Assembly (NCBI GenBank): GCA_007695045.1 | Contig: REEP01000082.1 | Location: 1-34,509, forward strand | Direction of reading: 5' to 3' | Source of the DNA: Rhodospirillales bacterium | GTDB taxonomy: Bacteria; Pseudomonadota; Alphaproteobacteria; Rhodospirillales; Defluviicoccaceae | Length of the DNA stretch: 34,509 nt | In this document: piece by piece, positions 12,654-21,361 of the stretch | Layout: each line of letters starts with the position of its first letter | Numbering within the stretch: the first letter of the stretch is position 1 | The notes under the pieces: generated by a model | The model's database searches: none | The model's input: only the letters and a program-made list of their open reading frames with translations | What the model was told of the DNA's origin: nothing | Program-made: the position numbers and the translations under genes

Positions 12654-15532
12654 ACGACACCGGTCACCGCGGCAACCGCAGTCTGTTCTTTCTCTGCCTG
12701 ATCATGACCGTGGTGGCTGCTTCGATCGGCGGGGTTGCCATCGGCATACTCTACGACACGGCCTTTCGCGACCAGCGCCAGCAACTCATCCACCTGGTGC
12801 AGAGTCAGGCTCGTCTGGTGGCAACGGTGGCCCGTCTCGAGACATCGGCCCCGGGGGACGGAGACTCTATCGAGGACATGGTTCTGCGCCGGGTCGACGA
12901 GATTGCGCGGCCCGATCCTGGCCTCTGGCCACGCCGCAGCGGCCACCTGCTGATCGTCTCCGCACGTGGGGATGAGATCGCGGTCAGGCTGCGTCAGGGC
13001 GGGGACGCGACGCCGCCCGATCTCCCGGCAACACTCGCCGACGGCCGGAGCGACCTGGGGTGGGCGATGCGTCAGGCGCTGGCCGGCCAATCCGGCACGT
13101 TCGTCGGCCGCGACGCCCGGGGCGTTCGGGTGCTGGCCGCCTACGCACCGGTGGCGATGCTGGGATGGGCGGTAATCGGCACCGTCAGCCTCGACGAAAT
13201 CCGGGCGCCGTTCCTGCGTGCCGGCACCGTCATTGCCGGTATTGCCGTCATCATGATCGCGTTCGGCGCCTATCTCTTCTACGCGATCAGCGATCCCATC
13301 ATATCCCGCCTGCAGGAGGGCGAAGCCCGTTACCGCGAGCTTTTCGACAACATGCGCAGCGGCGCCATGGTCCTCGAAGCGGCACGGCGCGGCCGGCACT
13401 TCATTCTGAAGGATCTGAATCGCGCCGGCGAGCGGATCGACGGACTGAACCGCCAGGACGTGATCGGGCGACGCATTGACGAGGTGATGCCCGCCATCGC
13501 CAAGCAAGGATTGCTGCCGGCCATTCGGCGCGTGTGGCGGCGCGGTCAACCGGAAAACTTGCCGATGCACCTGGGCGGCGAGGGTCGCGCCGGGCGCTGG
13601 CGTGAACAGTACATCTACCACCTCCCCAACGGCGAGGTGGTGGCACTGTACGACGACATCACCGATCAGAAACGCGCCGAACACGTCCTGCGTGACAGTG
13701 AGGCCCGGTGGCGGTCGATCATCGAGATGCAATCCATCGCCACGATGATCGTCGACAAGGACAACCAGATTCGCTTCGTCAACCGGGCTGCCGAAATGCT
13801 GTTCGGCCATGCCTCGGACAAGCTCGTCGGCGCCCCGTTCGGTTTCCCGGTGGTGGAAGGTGATGTCGCCGAAATCGAGATCATCCGCCCCAACGGCGGT
13901 GTCGTCTATGCCGAGATGCAGTCGATCCCCATGCGCTGGCGCGGCGAACAGCAGTTTCTCTTGTTCATCCGCGATATTTCCGCCCACCGCAGGGCCGAAG
14001 GCGACCTGCGCAAACTGTTTCAGGCGATCGAGCAAAGCCCGGTTTCGGTTGTCATCACCGATGTGGAGGGCCGGATCGAATACGTGAATCCCAAGTTCAC
14101 CGAGGTCACCGGGTATACCTATCCCGAAATCGTCGGCAAGAATCCTCGCGTGCTCAAATCCGGACACACGACCGCCGAAGAGTACACCGCGATGTGGCAG
14201 ACCATCGGCTCTGGCAACGTCTGGACCGGTGAACTGCTTAACCGCAAGAAGGGCGGTGATCTGTTTTGGGAGTTGGCCTCCATCGCCCCGGTGCGCGATG
14301 TCCACGGCAAGGTCACGCACTACGTCGCCGTGAAGGAGGAGATTACCGAGCGCAAGGCCACCGAGGAGCGCCTGCGCCAAGTCCACAAGATGCAGGCCAT
14401 TGGTGAATTGACGGGTGGAATCGCGCACGATTTCAACAACATGCTGGCGATCATTCTGGGCAACCTGCAGCTCCTGGAGGAAGACATGGCGGCCGATCCG
14501 GCCAGGCGGGAATTGATCGCCGATGCCATCTGGTCGGCGGAGCGGGGCGCCGAGTTGACCAGCCGGTTGCTGGCGTTCGCCCGGCGTCAGCGCCTCAATC
14601 CGCAGATCACGGACATCAATGTGGTGATCCGGGAGATGACCGATCTCCTGCGCCGCACCCTGGGCGAACGCATCGAAATTCGCGAAGTGCTGTCCCCGGC
14701 CGTGGGCAAGACGATGATCGATCGGGGGCAGCTGGAAAATGCCCTGCTCAATCTCACCGTCAACGCCCGCGACGCCATGCCCAAGGGGGGCGTGCTCACC
14801 ATCGCCACGGAAGCGCAGGTTCTGGGCCCGGCCGATATCCCCGAAGGACAGCCGCTTAAGCCCGGTGCGTACGCGGTCATCTCCGTCAGCGATACCGGGG
14901 CGGGGATGCCACGGGACATCCTGGACCGTATTTTCGAACCGTTCTTCACGACCAAGAAGTTCGGCAAGGGCAGCGGCCTCGGTCTCAGCATGGTCTACGG
15001 GTTCGTCAACCAGTCGGGCGGCCACATTACCGTGGACAGCGTGGTGGGGAAGGGGACCACCATGAAGTTGTACCTCCGCCGATCGGGTGCGTCGCGCGAC
15101 AGCCGGCCCGACCGCGAACCCGAGCGCGCACGCGAAGGCGGCGGCGGCGAACGCATCCTGGTGGTGGAGGACGACGACCGCGTCCGCAAGACGGCCGTTC
15201 GCGTTCTGGAGAAAGCCGGCTATCGGGTGGTGGAAGCGGCCAATGCCACCGAGGCGCTTCAGCGGGTGGCGGAGATGCCTCGCATCGACCTCCTCTTTTC
15301 CGACGTTGTGTTGGATGACGGCTCCAGTGGTCCCGAACTGGCGGCCGAGGTGTATCGGCGCCGCCCCGGGGTCAGGATTCTGCTGACGTCAGGCTATGCC
15401 GAAGACCGCATGGCGGGTGCCGAGATTGAGGGACTGGCCGTCGATCTGCTGTCGAAACCGTACCGCCGCGACGCGCTTGCCCGAAAGATCCGGGAGGTCC
15501 TGGACCGCGAACCGCCCGCCGAGCCGGTTTGA
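12650..15532 (+). CDS. Membrane-bound hybrid histidine kinase with three PAS domains
   Basis: 960 residues. TM1 is at about 11-35, an extracytoplasmic sensor of about 150 residues follows, and TM2 is at about 189-211. Three PAS-like domains come next (about 223-343, 345-455 and 455-575). The third is the most canonical, with [15 protein letters not shown] and a PAC segment ending K-E-E-I-T-E-R-K. The kinase core has the H box G-G-I-A-H593-D-F-N-N, the N box [10 protein letters not shown] and G boxes D-T-G-A-G-M and [11 protein letters not shown]-terminal receiver has V-V-E-D-D-D, D885 and S-K-P. The domain order fits a phosphorelay in which H593 feeds D885 or the upstream stand-alone regulator. 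ATGA coupling to that regulator supports a pair. Confidence 0.93.
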   Translation: MNDTGHRGNRSLFFLCLIMTVVAASIGGVAIGILYDTAFRDQRQQLIHLVQSQARLVATVARLETSAPGDGDSIEDMVLRRVDEIARPDPGLWPRRSGHLLIVSARGDEIAVRLRQGGDATPPDLPATLADGRSDLGWAMRQALAGQSGTFVGRDARGVRVLAAYAPVAMLGWAVIGTVSLDEIRAPFLRAGTVIAGIAVIMIAFGAYLFYAISDPIISRLQEGEARYRELFDNMRSGAMVLEAARRGRHFILKDLNRAGERIDGLNRQDVIGRRIDEVMPAIAKQGLLPAIRRVWRRGQPENLPMHLGGEGRAGRWREQYIYHLPNGEVVALYDDITDQKRAEHVLRDSEARWRSIIEMQSIATMIVDKDNQIRFVNRAAEMLFGHASDKLVGAPFGFPVVEGDVAEIEIIRPNGGVVYAEMQSIPMRWRGEQQFLLFIRDISAHRRAEGDLRKLFQAIEQSPVSVVITDVEGRIEYVNPKFTEVTGYTYPEIVGKNPRVLKSGHTTAEEYTAMWQTIGSGNVWTGELLNRKKGGDLFWELASIAPVRDVHGKVTHYVAVKEEITERKATEERLRQVHKMQAIGELTGGIAHDFNNMLAIILGNLQLLEEDMAADPARRELIADAIWSAERGAELTSRLLAFARRQRLNPQITDINVVIREMTDLLRRTLGERIEIREVLSPAVGKTMIDRGQLENALLNLTVNARDAMPKGGVLTIATEAQVLGPADIPEGQPLKPGAYAVISVSDTGAGMPRDILDRIFEPFFTTKKFGKGSGLGLSMVYGFVNQSGGHITVDSVVGKGTTMKLYLRRSGASRDSRPDREPERAREGGGGERILVVEDDDRVRKTAVRVLEKAGYRVVEAANATEALQRVAEMPRIDLLFSDVVLDDGSSGPELAAEVYRRRPGVRILLTSGYAEDRMAGAEIEGLAVDLLSKPYRRDALARKIREVLDREPPAEPV

Positions 15533-15544
15533 CGCTGTGCCTGT

Positions 15545-15654
15545 GGATCGGACCTGACGCTCGCCGCCCAAACCTCCGATCCGATCCACTAACCTGCTGA
15601 TCTGGCGATTCGATTCAGCCCACGGATGGGATCCGTCCGGTGGTATGGAACCAC
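15545..15654. other. Small hairpins between the kinase gene and pcm
   Basis: GGATCGGA (15545-15552) can pair with TCCGATCC (15575-15582). ACGGAT-GGG-ATCCGT (about 15622-15636) and GTGGT-N5-ACCAC (about 15640-15654) follow. None has a T-run, so termination is uncertain. Confidence 0.3.
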
Positions 15655-15726
15655 TAGGTCGGCACGGGGGCGCTGCGTTACACTTGGGTGCTTACCCTGC
15701 GACTCGAGACGACGCGAGGTCTGCGC

Positions 15727-16395
15727 ATGCCGGATCGACTTTTGAGCGTGTTGCTGGATCAAATGGTTCAGATCATCGGTGCCCATGCGCGCCTCGCCGC
15801 CGAGCACCTGGGCCGTGATGCGCTTGACGACAAGGTCATGCAAGCAATGGGACGTGTGCCGCGGCACGAGTTCGTGCCGCCGGAGTTGACGGCCTATGCC
15901 TATGCCGACCAGCCGCTGCCCATCGGGTTCGAGAAGACCACGTCCCAACCTTTCATCGTCGCTCTGATGACCGACCTTCTGGACATCCGGCCCACCGACC
16001 GGGTGCTCGAGATCGGCACCGGCCTCGGCTACCACGCCGCCGTGCTGTCGGAACTGGCCGAACAGGTGTTCTCCATGGAGATCGTGGAGGAGTTGGGCAC
16101 CAAGGCGCAGCGTCGTCTGGGGCCGCTTGGCTACGGCAACGTCCAGGTCCGTATCGGTAGCGGCGAATATGGCTGGCCGCAGTTCGCACCGTTCGACAAG
16201 ATCGTCGTCTGCGCGGCCAGTGAACTGGTTCCGCCCGCCTTACTGGGACAGTTGCGACCCGGTGGCCGGATGGTGGTGCCGACCGGCCTGGCCGATCAGC
16301 AGAGCCTGACCCTGGTCGAGAAGTCCCCCGAGGGAAAGATTACCACGCGGGAGGTCCTGCCGGTTCGCTTCGCACTGCTCGAGGCGGGCACCTGA
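15727..16395 (+). CDS. pcm: Protein-L-isoaspartate O-methyltransferase
   Basis: 222-residue SAM-dependent repair methyltransferase that methylates L-isoaspartyl residues in aged cytosolic proteins. Family features are V-M-Q-A-M-G-R-V-P-R-H-E-F-V-P, A-Y-A-D-Q-P-L-P-I-G, T-S-Q-P-F-I-V-A-L-M and the SAM motif V-L-E-I-G-T-G-L-G-Y-H-A-A-V. Typical Pcm has I-G-x-G-Q-T-I-S-x-P where this has I-G-F-E-K-T-T-S-Q-P. The C-terminal strand R-P-G-G-R-M-V-V-P-T-G is in place. ATG 15727 is chosen because GAGG lies 7 nt upstream; a GTG 39 nt earlier lacks an SD. It converges with, and overlaps by 56 bp, a small minus-strand gene. Confidence 0.9.
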   Translation: MPDRLLSVLLDQMVQIIGAHARLAAEHLGRDALDDKVMQAMGRVPRHEFVPPELTAYAYADQPLPIGFEKTTSQPFIVALMTDLLDIRPTDRVLEIGTGLGYHAAVLSELAEQVFSMEIVEELGTKAQRRLGPLGYGNVQVRIGSGEYGWPQFAPFDKIVVCAASELVPPALLGQLRPGGRMVVPTGLADQQSLTLVEKSPEGKITTREVLPVRFALLEAGT

Positions 16396-16606
16396 CAGAG
16401 CGGGGGCGGTTTCGGTCGTCGATCAGGTGGCCGCGAATGGATGCGACCAAGCTGTCCAGTTCGGCTTCTGCGACCTGATCCCGGGCCATGAGCAGGCCCA
16501 GCATGGGATCGGCCAAGAGATCGTGGAGGGCCGGCTCGGCATTCCAGAGTGTGGCCGACTTGCGTCGAAAGCGCGGGCCGGTCGTCATCGTGGCGGAAGT
16601 GATCAC
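16340..16606 (-). CDS. Small conserved-looking protein of unknown function
   Basis: 88 residues from GTG 16606, which has a strong GGGGAG six nt upstream; ATG 16588 is possible but has no SD. The core P-R-F-R-R-K-S-A-T-L-W-N-A-E-P-A-L-H-D-L-L-A-D-P followed by M-L-G-L-L-M-A-R-D-x-V-x-x-x-E-L-D-S-L-V looks like a short helical protein of a type I associate with alphaproteobacterial genomes, without an assigned role. The basic C-terminus overlaps the 3' end of pcm in the opposite strand. The good SD and a promoter upstream support a real gene. No function is proposed. Confidence 0.55.
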   Translation of the reverse strand: MITSATMTTGPRFRRKSATLWNAEPALHDLLADPMLGLLMARDQVAEAELDSLVASIRGHLIDDRNRPRSVRCPPRAVRSEPAGPPAW

Positions 16607-16630
16607 GCAAAACTCCCCATCAAGTGTCTC

Positions 16631-16659
16631 TATAAAGTGTGTTTTTAATCAGGCTGCAA
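16631..16659 (-). promoter_or_regulatory. Candidate promoter of the small gene at 16606
   Basis: TTGCAG (16654-16659) and TTTATA (16631-16636) on the minus strand are 17 bp apart, 25 nt before the GTG start. The -35 lies inside a GGCTG-CAAA-CAGCC hairpin (16652-16665). Confidence 0.5.
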
Positions 16660-16819
16660 ACAGCCGTGACCAGAGTGCCTGATGTACTCTTTCTGCGCAA
16701 CCTGAAACAGACCGCCCAAGCTTCTGAAATTCATGAACAACTTGGTAGCAATCCGATAATCCTGCCGGGATGTGCGCTTTCGGTTGCGGCGTGCGCGCGG
16801 GACGATTATCCACTTGGTC

Positions 16820-17623
16820 ATGTTTTTCGTCGCCTCCAAAGTCCTTTGGACAGTGATCGCGCCGGCCAACCTGCTGCTGCTGCTGCTGGTCGCGGGTTGT
16901 GCCCTTCTGTGGACGTCTTGGCGCCGGTCGGGCCGACGGCTGGTCACGGCGGTGGCGGCGGCGGGGCTGCTGTTGGCGATGTTCCCTGTGGGCGCTGCCT
17001 TGCTGCTGCCGCTGGAGGACCGGTTTCCCCCACCTCCGGCCCTGCCGGAGCACGTGCACGGCATCGTCATCCTGGGCGGTGCGATCCGGCCGGAGGTGTC
17101 AGAATCGCGGGGCGACGTGGCACTCAACAATCATGGTGAACGCATCACCGTCGGCGTCCATCTGGCCCGACGCCATCCCGAGGCCCGGGTGGTATTCACC
17201 GGCGGCTCGGCCCGCCTCTGGTCGGGGCGTGAGTTGAAGGAGGCCACCTTCGCCGGACCACTGCTCATCAACCTTGGGGTTGCGCCGGATCGGCTCGTTC
17301 TCGAGTCCCGGTCCCGCAATACCCACGAGAACGCCGTGAACACCAAGGCCCTGGTGGCGCCCGGGCCGGACGAAGTCTGGCTGTTGGTGACGTCGGCCTT
17401 TCATATGCCACGGTCCGTGGGTGTGTTCCGCGCCGCCGGCTGGGAAGTGCTTCCCTATCCGGTGGACTACCAGTTGGCGCCCCCCTTGCGGTGGTGGCCG
17501 CCATCGCTCGACGTGGCCGGCAGCATGTCGACGCTCAACTTGGCCGTTCACGAATGGATCGGACTTGCCGCCTACCGCCTGGCGGGACGCACGGATACCC
17601 TGTTTCCAGCGCCGAATGGTTGA
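16820..17623 (+). CDS. ElyC/YdcF-family (DUF218) envelope protein
   Basis: 267 residues. Two N-terminal membrane helices (about 2-27 and 42-64) are followed by a DUF218 domain: G-I-V-I-L-G-G-A-I, G-E-R-I-T-V-G-V-x-L-A-R-R-H-P, V-V-F-T-G-G-S, E-S-R-S-R-N-T-H-E-N-A, and L-L-V-T-S-A-F-H-M-P-R-S. These are the conserved blocks of ElyC/SanA/YdcF proteins, which act in envelope integrity; ElyC is linked to undecaprenyl-phosphate-dependent wall synthesis. ATG 16820 matches the M-F-F-x-x-S-K opening; a GTG 48 nt upstream has no better SD. It precedes mltB and rlpA, which fits a cell-wall role. Confidence 0.85.
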   Translation: MFFVASKVLWTVIAPANLLLLLLVAGCALLWTSWRRSGRRLVTAVAAAGLLLAMFPVGAALLLPLEDRFPPPPALPEHVHGIVILGGAIRPEVSESRGDVALNNHGERITVGVHLARRHPEARVVFTGGSARLWSGRELKEATFAGPLLINLGVAPDRLVLESRSRNTHENAVNTKALVAPGPDEVWLLVTSAFHMPRSVGVFRAAGWEVLPYPVDYQLAPPLRWWPPSLDVAGSMSTLNLAVHEWIGLAAYRLAGRTDTLFPAPNG

Positions 17624-17699
17624 CAGCCGTGAGCGAATCGAGGAAAGCGCATCATGAGAGTTCGTCGTCCGGGCGAAGCAACCTGAGAGGTGGGATGGA

Positions 17700-18920
17700 A
17701 TGCGGATCGGACTGAAGGGCCTCAGGTGTCTCGTCGCGGTACTGCTTGGCATAGCCGCGGCATCGTCTCCGGCGACCGCTGCCGATCCGTTCCAGACTTG
17801 GTTGAGCGAGTTGCGCCGCGAGGCTGTGGGCAGGGGGATCAGCGCCGCCACGCTGGATGCGGCGCTCACCGGAGTCCAGCCCAACCCGCGCATTATCGAA
17901 TTGGATCGCCGCCAGCCTGAATTCACTCAGACCTTCTGGACCTACCTGGATCAGCGGATCAGCACCCAGCGTATCGCGCGCGGGCGGGCCCTTCTGGAAG
18001 AACACCGCGCCCTGCTGGACGCCGTCCACCGACGCTATGGCGTGCCGCCGCGCTTTCTCGTGGCGTTCTGGGGGTTGGAAAGCAACTTCGGCGACTTCAC
18101 GGGGGACTATCGCCTGTTCCCGGCCCTGGCGACGCTGGCCCACGACGGACGCCGCGGCGACTTTTTCCGGGAACAGCTGTTCGCGGCCCTGGAACTGGTC
18201 CAGCGTGGCGACATTTCGGCGCGGGCGACGGCTTCGTGGGCCGGCGCCATGGGACAGCCACAATTCATCCCTACCACCTACCGGGACTTCGCAGTGGATT
18301 TCGACGGCAGCGGGCATCGGGACTTGTGGGGAAGCCTTCCGGACGTGTTCGCCTCGGCCGCCAACTACCTGATCAAGGCGGGTTGGGAGCCGGCCTATAC
18401 CTGGGGGCGGGAGGTTCGTATCCCGTCGACCTTCGATTATTCGGCGTCCGGGCTCGACAACCGTCTCTCGCTGCCAGTGTGGCAGCGGATGGGGGTTCGT
18501 CAGGCCGATGGCAGCGATCTGCCCGCGGTGGATATCGCCGGGTCGGTCATTTTCCCCGGTGGGGCGGGGAGGGGTCCCGCGTTCATCGTGTATGGCAACT
18601 TCCACACCATAATGGCTTGGAATCGCTCCGTCCTCTATGCGATCTCGGTTGGTCACTTGGCCGATCGGCTAGGTGGGGAGGGGGCGTTGCGGACACCGCG
18701 GCCGGCACATACCGAAGTGCCGCTGTCGCGCCACGACGTGATGGAAATCCAGCGTCACCTGGTCGACCTCGGCTTCGATACCGGCGGCGTGGATGGCCTC
18801 GTGGGCCGGAATACGCGAAGCGCCATCCGCTCGTTCCAGCAACAGGCTTCCTTGCCGGCCGACGGGCATCCGACGGCGGAACTGCTGGCCCGGCTGAGGA
18901 CCGTTACCCGGACCCGCTGA
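17700..18920 (+). CDS. mltB: MltB-type lytic murein transglycosylase with peptidoglycan-binding domain
   Basis: 406 residues. A signal peptide (about 1-28, cut after A-T-A-A) is followed by the SLT family 3 catalytic domain. Catalytic E127 sits in F-W-G-L-E-S-N-F-G. Other marks are A-T-L-A-H-D-G-R-R, S-W-A-G-A-M-G-Q-P-Q-F-I-P-T and Y-G-N-F-H-T-I-M-x-W-N. No lipobox Cys is seen, so it is probably soluble in the periplasm. Residues about 345-400 form a PG_binding_1 domain: H-D-V-M-E-I-Q-R-H-L, G-x-x-T-G-G-V-D-G, R-N-T-R-S-A-I-R-S-F-Q. It cleaves peptidoglycan to 1,6-anhydro ends. A GAGAGGTGGG purine stretch precedes the ATG. Confidence 0.93.
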   Translation: MRIGLKGLRCLVAVLLGIAAASSPATAADPFQTWLSELRREAVGRGISAATLDAALTGVQPNPRIIELDRRQPEFTQTFWTYLDQRISTQRIARGRALLEEHRALLDAVHRRYGVPPRFLVAFWGLESNFGDFTGDYRLFPALATLAHDGRRGDFFREQLFAALELVQRGDISARATASWAGAMGQPQFIPTTYRDFAVDFDGSGHRDLWGSLPDVFASAANYLIKAGWEPAYTWGREVRIPSTFDYSASGLDNRLSLPVWQRMGVRQADGSDLPAVDIAGSVIFPGGAGRGPAFIVYGNFHTIMAWNRSVLYAISVGHLADRLGGEGALRTPRPAHTEVPLSRHDVMEIQRHLVDLGFDTGGVDGLVGRNTRSAIRSFQQQASLPADGHPTAELLARLRTVTRTR

Positions 18921-19095
18921 TGAGATCGGGATGAGGGGGGATTCGTTGCGCACGAAACGTATCGTCAACCTGCACCGCCGAATCTGCACTCACGGGTTTT
19001 TCCGTTAACGCTGACACGGCTGTCGCTGATGGAGTGACCGTCCCCGGACCCACTTTGTGCCCGCATCGCGGCGCGCCAGACTAGAAAGGTCGCTG

Positions 19096-20040
19096 ATGAA
19101 ACAGTTGTTCCCCATCCTCGCCCTGGCCCTGCTGACCGCCGGTTGCGCTGAAACCCAGTTCGCCGCCCAGACCGCCAAGACACTGACCAAGCCGGACCGC
19201 GGCGTGGTCGGTTACAAAGTTGGAAAACCTTATCAAATCAATGGCGTGTGGTACTACCCGCGGGAGGATTTCGGGTATGCCGAAGTGGGGGTCGCGTCTT
19301 GGTACGGGCGCAAATTCCATGGCCGCACGACGGCCAACGGCGAAACCTACGACATGAACGAGTTGACTGCGGCGCATCCGACCCTGCCGATGCCGAGCCT
19401 TGTGCGGGTGACCAATCTGGAGAACGGGCGCAGCCTGAAGCTTCGGGTCAACGATCGCGGACCGTTTGTCGGCGGGCGCATCATCGACGTATCGCGCCGG
19501 GCGTCACAGCTGTTGGGGTTCGAGCAGCAGGGCACCGCCCGGGTCAAGGTGGAAATCTTGGGGGATGAAAGCCGCGTGCTGGCCGGTCTGGCGCCGGGCG
19601 ACCGCGACGCCGTGATGGCAGCGGCCACGCAGCAGGAGGTCGGCTACTCGCCGTTACCGGAGGCCCGTCGCAGTGATTCGCGCCATCAGTACGTCGCCGC
19701 GGGTTCGCTGGCACCGCCGGTCAGCCGGCCCAAGCCGGCGCGGACCACCCTGGCGGTGGCCACGGCCGATATGCGGCACACGGCCATGGCCGCCGGAGCC
19801 GAGGCGACCGCGCGGCGGCCCTTCGTCCAGGCCGGCGCATTCTCCTACGCCGCCAGTGCCGAACAGGTTGGGGCTCGGCTGGCGCCTCTCGGCCCGGTAT
19901 CCATCACGGCCGTGGAACGAGACGGACAGGCGATGTACCGCGTGCGAGTCGGGCCGCTTGACTCCATCGGGGAAGCCGACCAGCTGCTGGCCCAGGTGGT
20001 CAGGGCCGGATTCCCGGGCTCGCGCGTCGTTTACGAGTAG
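19096..20040 (+). CDS. rlpA: RlpA-like septal-ring lipoprotein with SPOR domain
   Basis: 314 residues. A lipoprotein signal ends L-T-A-G-C (Cys about 17). The double-psi beta-barrel shows G-V-A-S-W-Y-G-R-K-F-H-G-R-T-T-A-N-G-E, A-A-H-P-T-L-P-M-P, V-R-V-T-N-L and V-N-D-R-G-P-F with the catalytic Asp. R-I-I-D-V-S-R-x-A follows. A Pro/Ala linker leads to a C-terminal SPOR domain (about 235-314). RlpA homologues are lytic transglycosylases acting on denuded glycan at the septum. ATG 19096 has AAAGG six nt upstream; an in-frame GTG 39 nt earlier would bury the signal peptide. Confidence 0.94.
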   Translation: MKQLFPILALALLTAGCAETQFAAQTAKTLTKPDRGVVGYKVGKPYQINGVWYYPREDFGYAEVGVASWYGRKFHGRTTANGETYDMNELTAAHPTLPMPSLVRVTNLENGRSLKLRVNDRGPFVGGRIIDVSRRASQLLGFEQQGTARVKVEILGDESRVLAGLAPGDRDAVMAAATQQEVGYSPLPEARRSDSRHQYVAAGSLAPPVSRPKPARTTLAVATADMRHTAMAAGAEATARRPFVQAGAFSYAASAEQVGARLAPLGPVSITAVERDGQAMYRVRVGPLDSIGEADQLLAQVVRAGFPGSRVVYE

Positions 20041-20176
20041 CGGTTGATCCATCGGACGCCGCACGCCACAATGTTGCCATAGCTGCCTTGGTCACGGGAT
20101 AGCCGGCGGGAAGGGTGTGGGTCCCGCCTCTCTTCGTGGGCTTGTCGGAACGGGCGGTGCGACCTTCGGAGTGGTG

Positions 20177-21361
20177 ATGGTGTTCACAGTCTTCTTTTGG
20201 TTGAATGGCCTGCGGGCGGGGCCTGTGCTGGCCGCGATGATGGTCTTCATCCTGGCCGTTCCGGCCTCGGCGATGCCGACGATCGAGACGGCGGCACGGC
20301 ATGCCATACTCATCGATACTACCACCGGCGCGATCCTTCTGGAGAAGGACGCCGATGTGCCGATGCCGCCGGCATCCATGAGCAAAATCATGACCGCGTT
20401 CATGGTGTTCGAACGGCTGAGTGAAGGACGGCTCAGCCTGACCGATGTGCTCACCGTGAGCGAGAATGCTTGGCGCAAGGGCGGTGCGGCCAGCGGTGGT
20501 TCCACCATGTTCCTGGAGCCCAATTCCCAGGTGACGGTGGAGGACCTGTTGCGTGGCGTCATCGTGCAGTCCGGCAATGATGCCTCCATCGTGCTGGCGG
20601 AGGGGCTCGCCGGCAGCGAAGCTGGGTTCGCTGCCGAGATGACGGTTCGCGCGCGGGAGCTTGGCCTGATCGACTCGACGTTTCGCAATGCGACCGGCCT
20701 GCCGGATCCGGAGCACCGCATGTCGGCGCGCGATATCGCACGGGTGGCACAGCGCATTATTGAGGGCTTTCCCCAATTCTATCAGTACTATTCGGAAACC
20801 GAGTTCACCTATAACGGCATCCGCCAGGGCAACCGCAATCCGCTGCTGTATCGCGACGTGGGAGCGGACGGGTTGAAGACCGGGTTCACACGGGAATCGG
20901 GATATGGTCTGGCAGCCTCCGCCAGGCAGGGCGATCGGCGGCTGATCCTGGTGGTGAATGGACTGGAAAGTGCCCGCCAGCGCACCCAGGAAACCGAACG
21001 TCTGATGTCCTGGGGATTCCGCGAGTTCGAAAACTACCAGCTGGCGACCGAGGGCGAGGCCATTGCCGAGGCGGAAGTCTGGCTCGGCACCGCCCGCAAG
21101 GTGCCGCTGGTCGGTGAACATGGCCTCGTGGTTACGCTGCCTCGGGTGGCGCGCCCGGAGATGACCGTCGCCGTGCGGTACGACGGTCCGGTGCCGGCGC
21201 CGATCGAACGAGGGCAGCAGATCGGCACCATGGTGGTGCGCGCGCCGGGCGTTCCCGACGCGGAAATCCCACTACTGGCTGGTGAGTCGGTGGAGCGGCT
21301 GGGGCTGTTCCGGCGTCTGTTCGCCGCCCTGACCCATTACCTCATGAGCCAGATCAGCTGA
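20177..21361 (+). CDS. dacA: D-alanyl-D-alanine carboxypeptidase (PBP5/DacA type)
   Basis: 394 residues. A signal peptide or N-terminal helix (about 15-32, A-S-A cut site) is followed by the serine carboxypeptidase domain. Catalytic S67-M-S-K70, S132-G-N134 and K234-T-G236 are intact. Residues about 310-385 form the PBP5 C-terminal beta domain, and the last 17 residues (L-F-R-R-L-F-A-A-L-T-H-Y-L) are an amphipathic membrane anchor. It removes the terminal D-Ala from periplasmic pentapeptides. ATG 20177 is chosen for GGAG five nt upstream. Its TGA forms a CTGA junction with the likely tmk start. Confidence 0.95.
   Translation: MVFTVFFWLNGLRAGPVLAAMMVFILAVPASAMPTIETAARHAILIDTTTGAILLEKDADVPMPPASMSKIMTAFMVFERLSEGRLSLTDVLTVSENAWRKGGAASGGSTMFLEPNSQVTVEDLLRGVIVQSGNDASIVLAEGLAGSEAGFAAEMTVRARELGLIDSTFRNATGLPDPEHRMSARDIARVAQRIIEGFPQFYQYYSETEFTYNGIRQGNRNPLLYRDVGADGLKTGFTRESGYGLAASARQGDRRLILVVNGLESARQRTQETERLMSWGFREFENYQLATEGEAIAEAEVWLGTARKVPLVGEHGLVVTLPRVARPEMTVAVRYDGPVPAPIERGQQIGTMVVRAPGVPDAEIPLLAGESVERLGLFRRLFAALTHYLMSQIS

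Noticed and set aside
12494-15025. Long open frame (843 codons) antisense to the hybrid kinase gene
   Set aside because: The translation is His/Asp/Gly/Gln-rich with no domain pattern, typical of the antisense frame of high-GC genes. The plus-strand kinase has intact motifs over the same bases.
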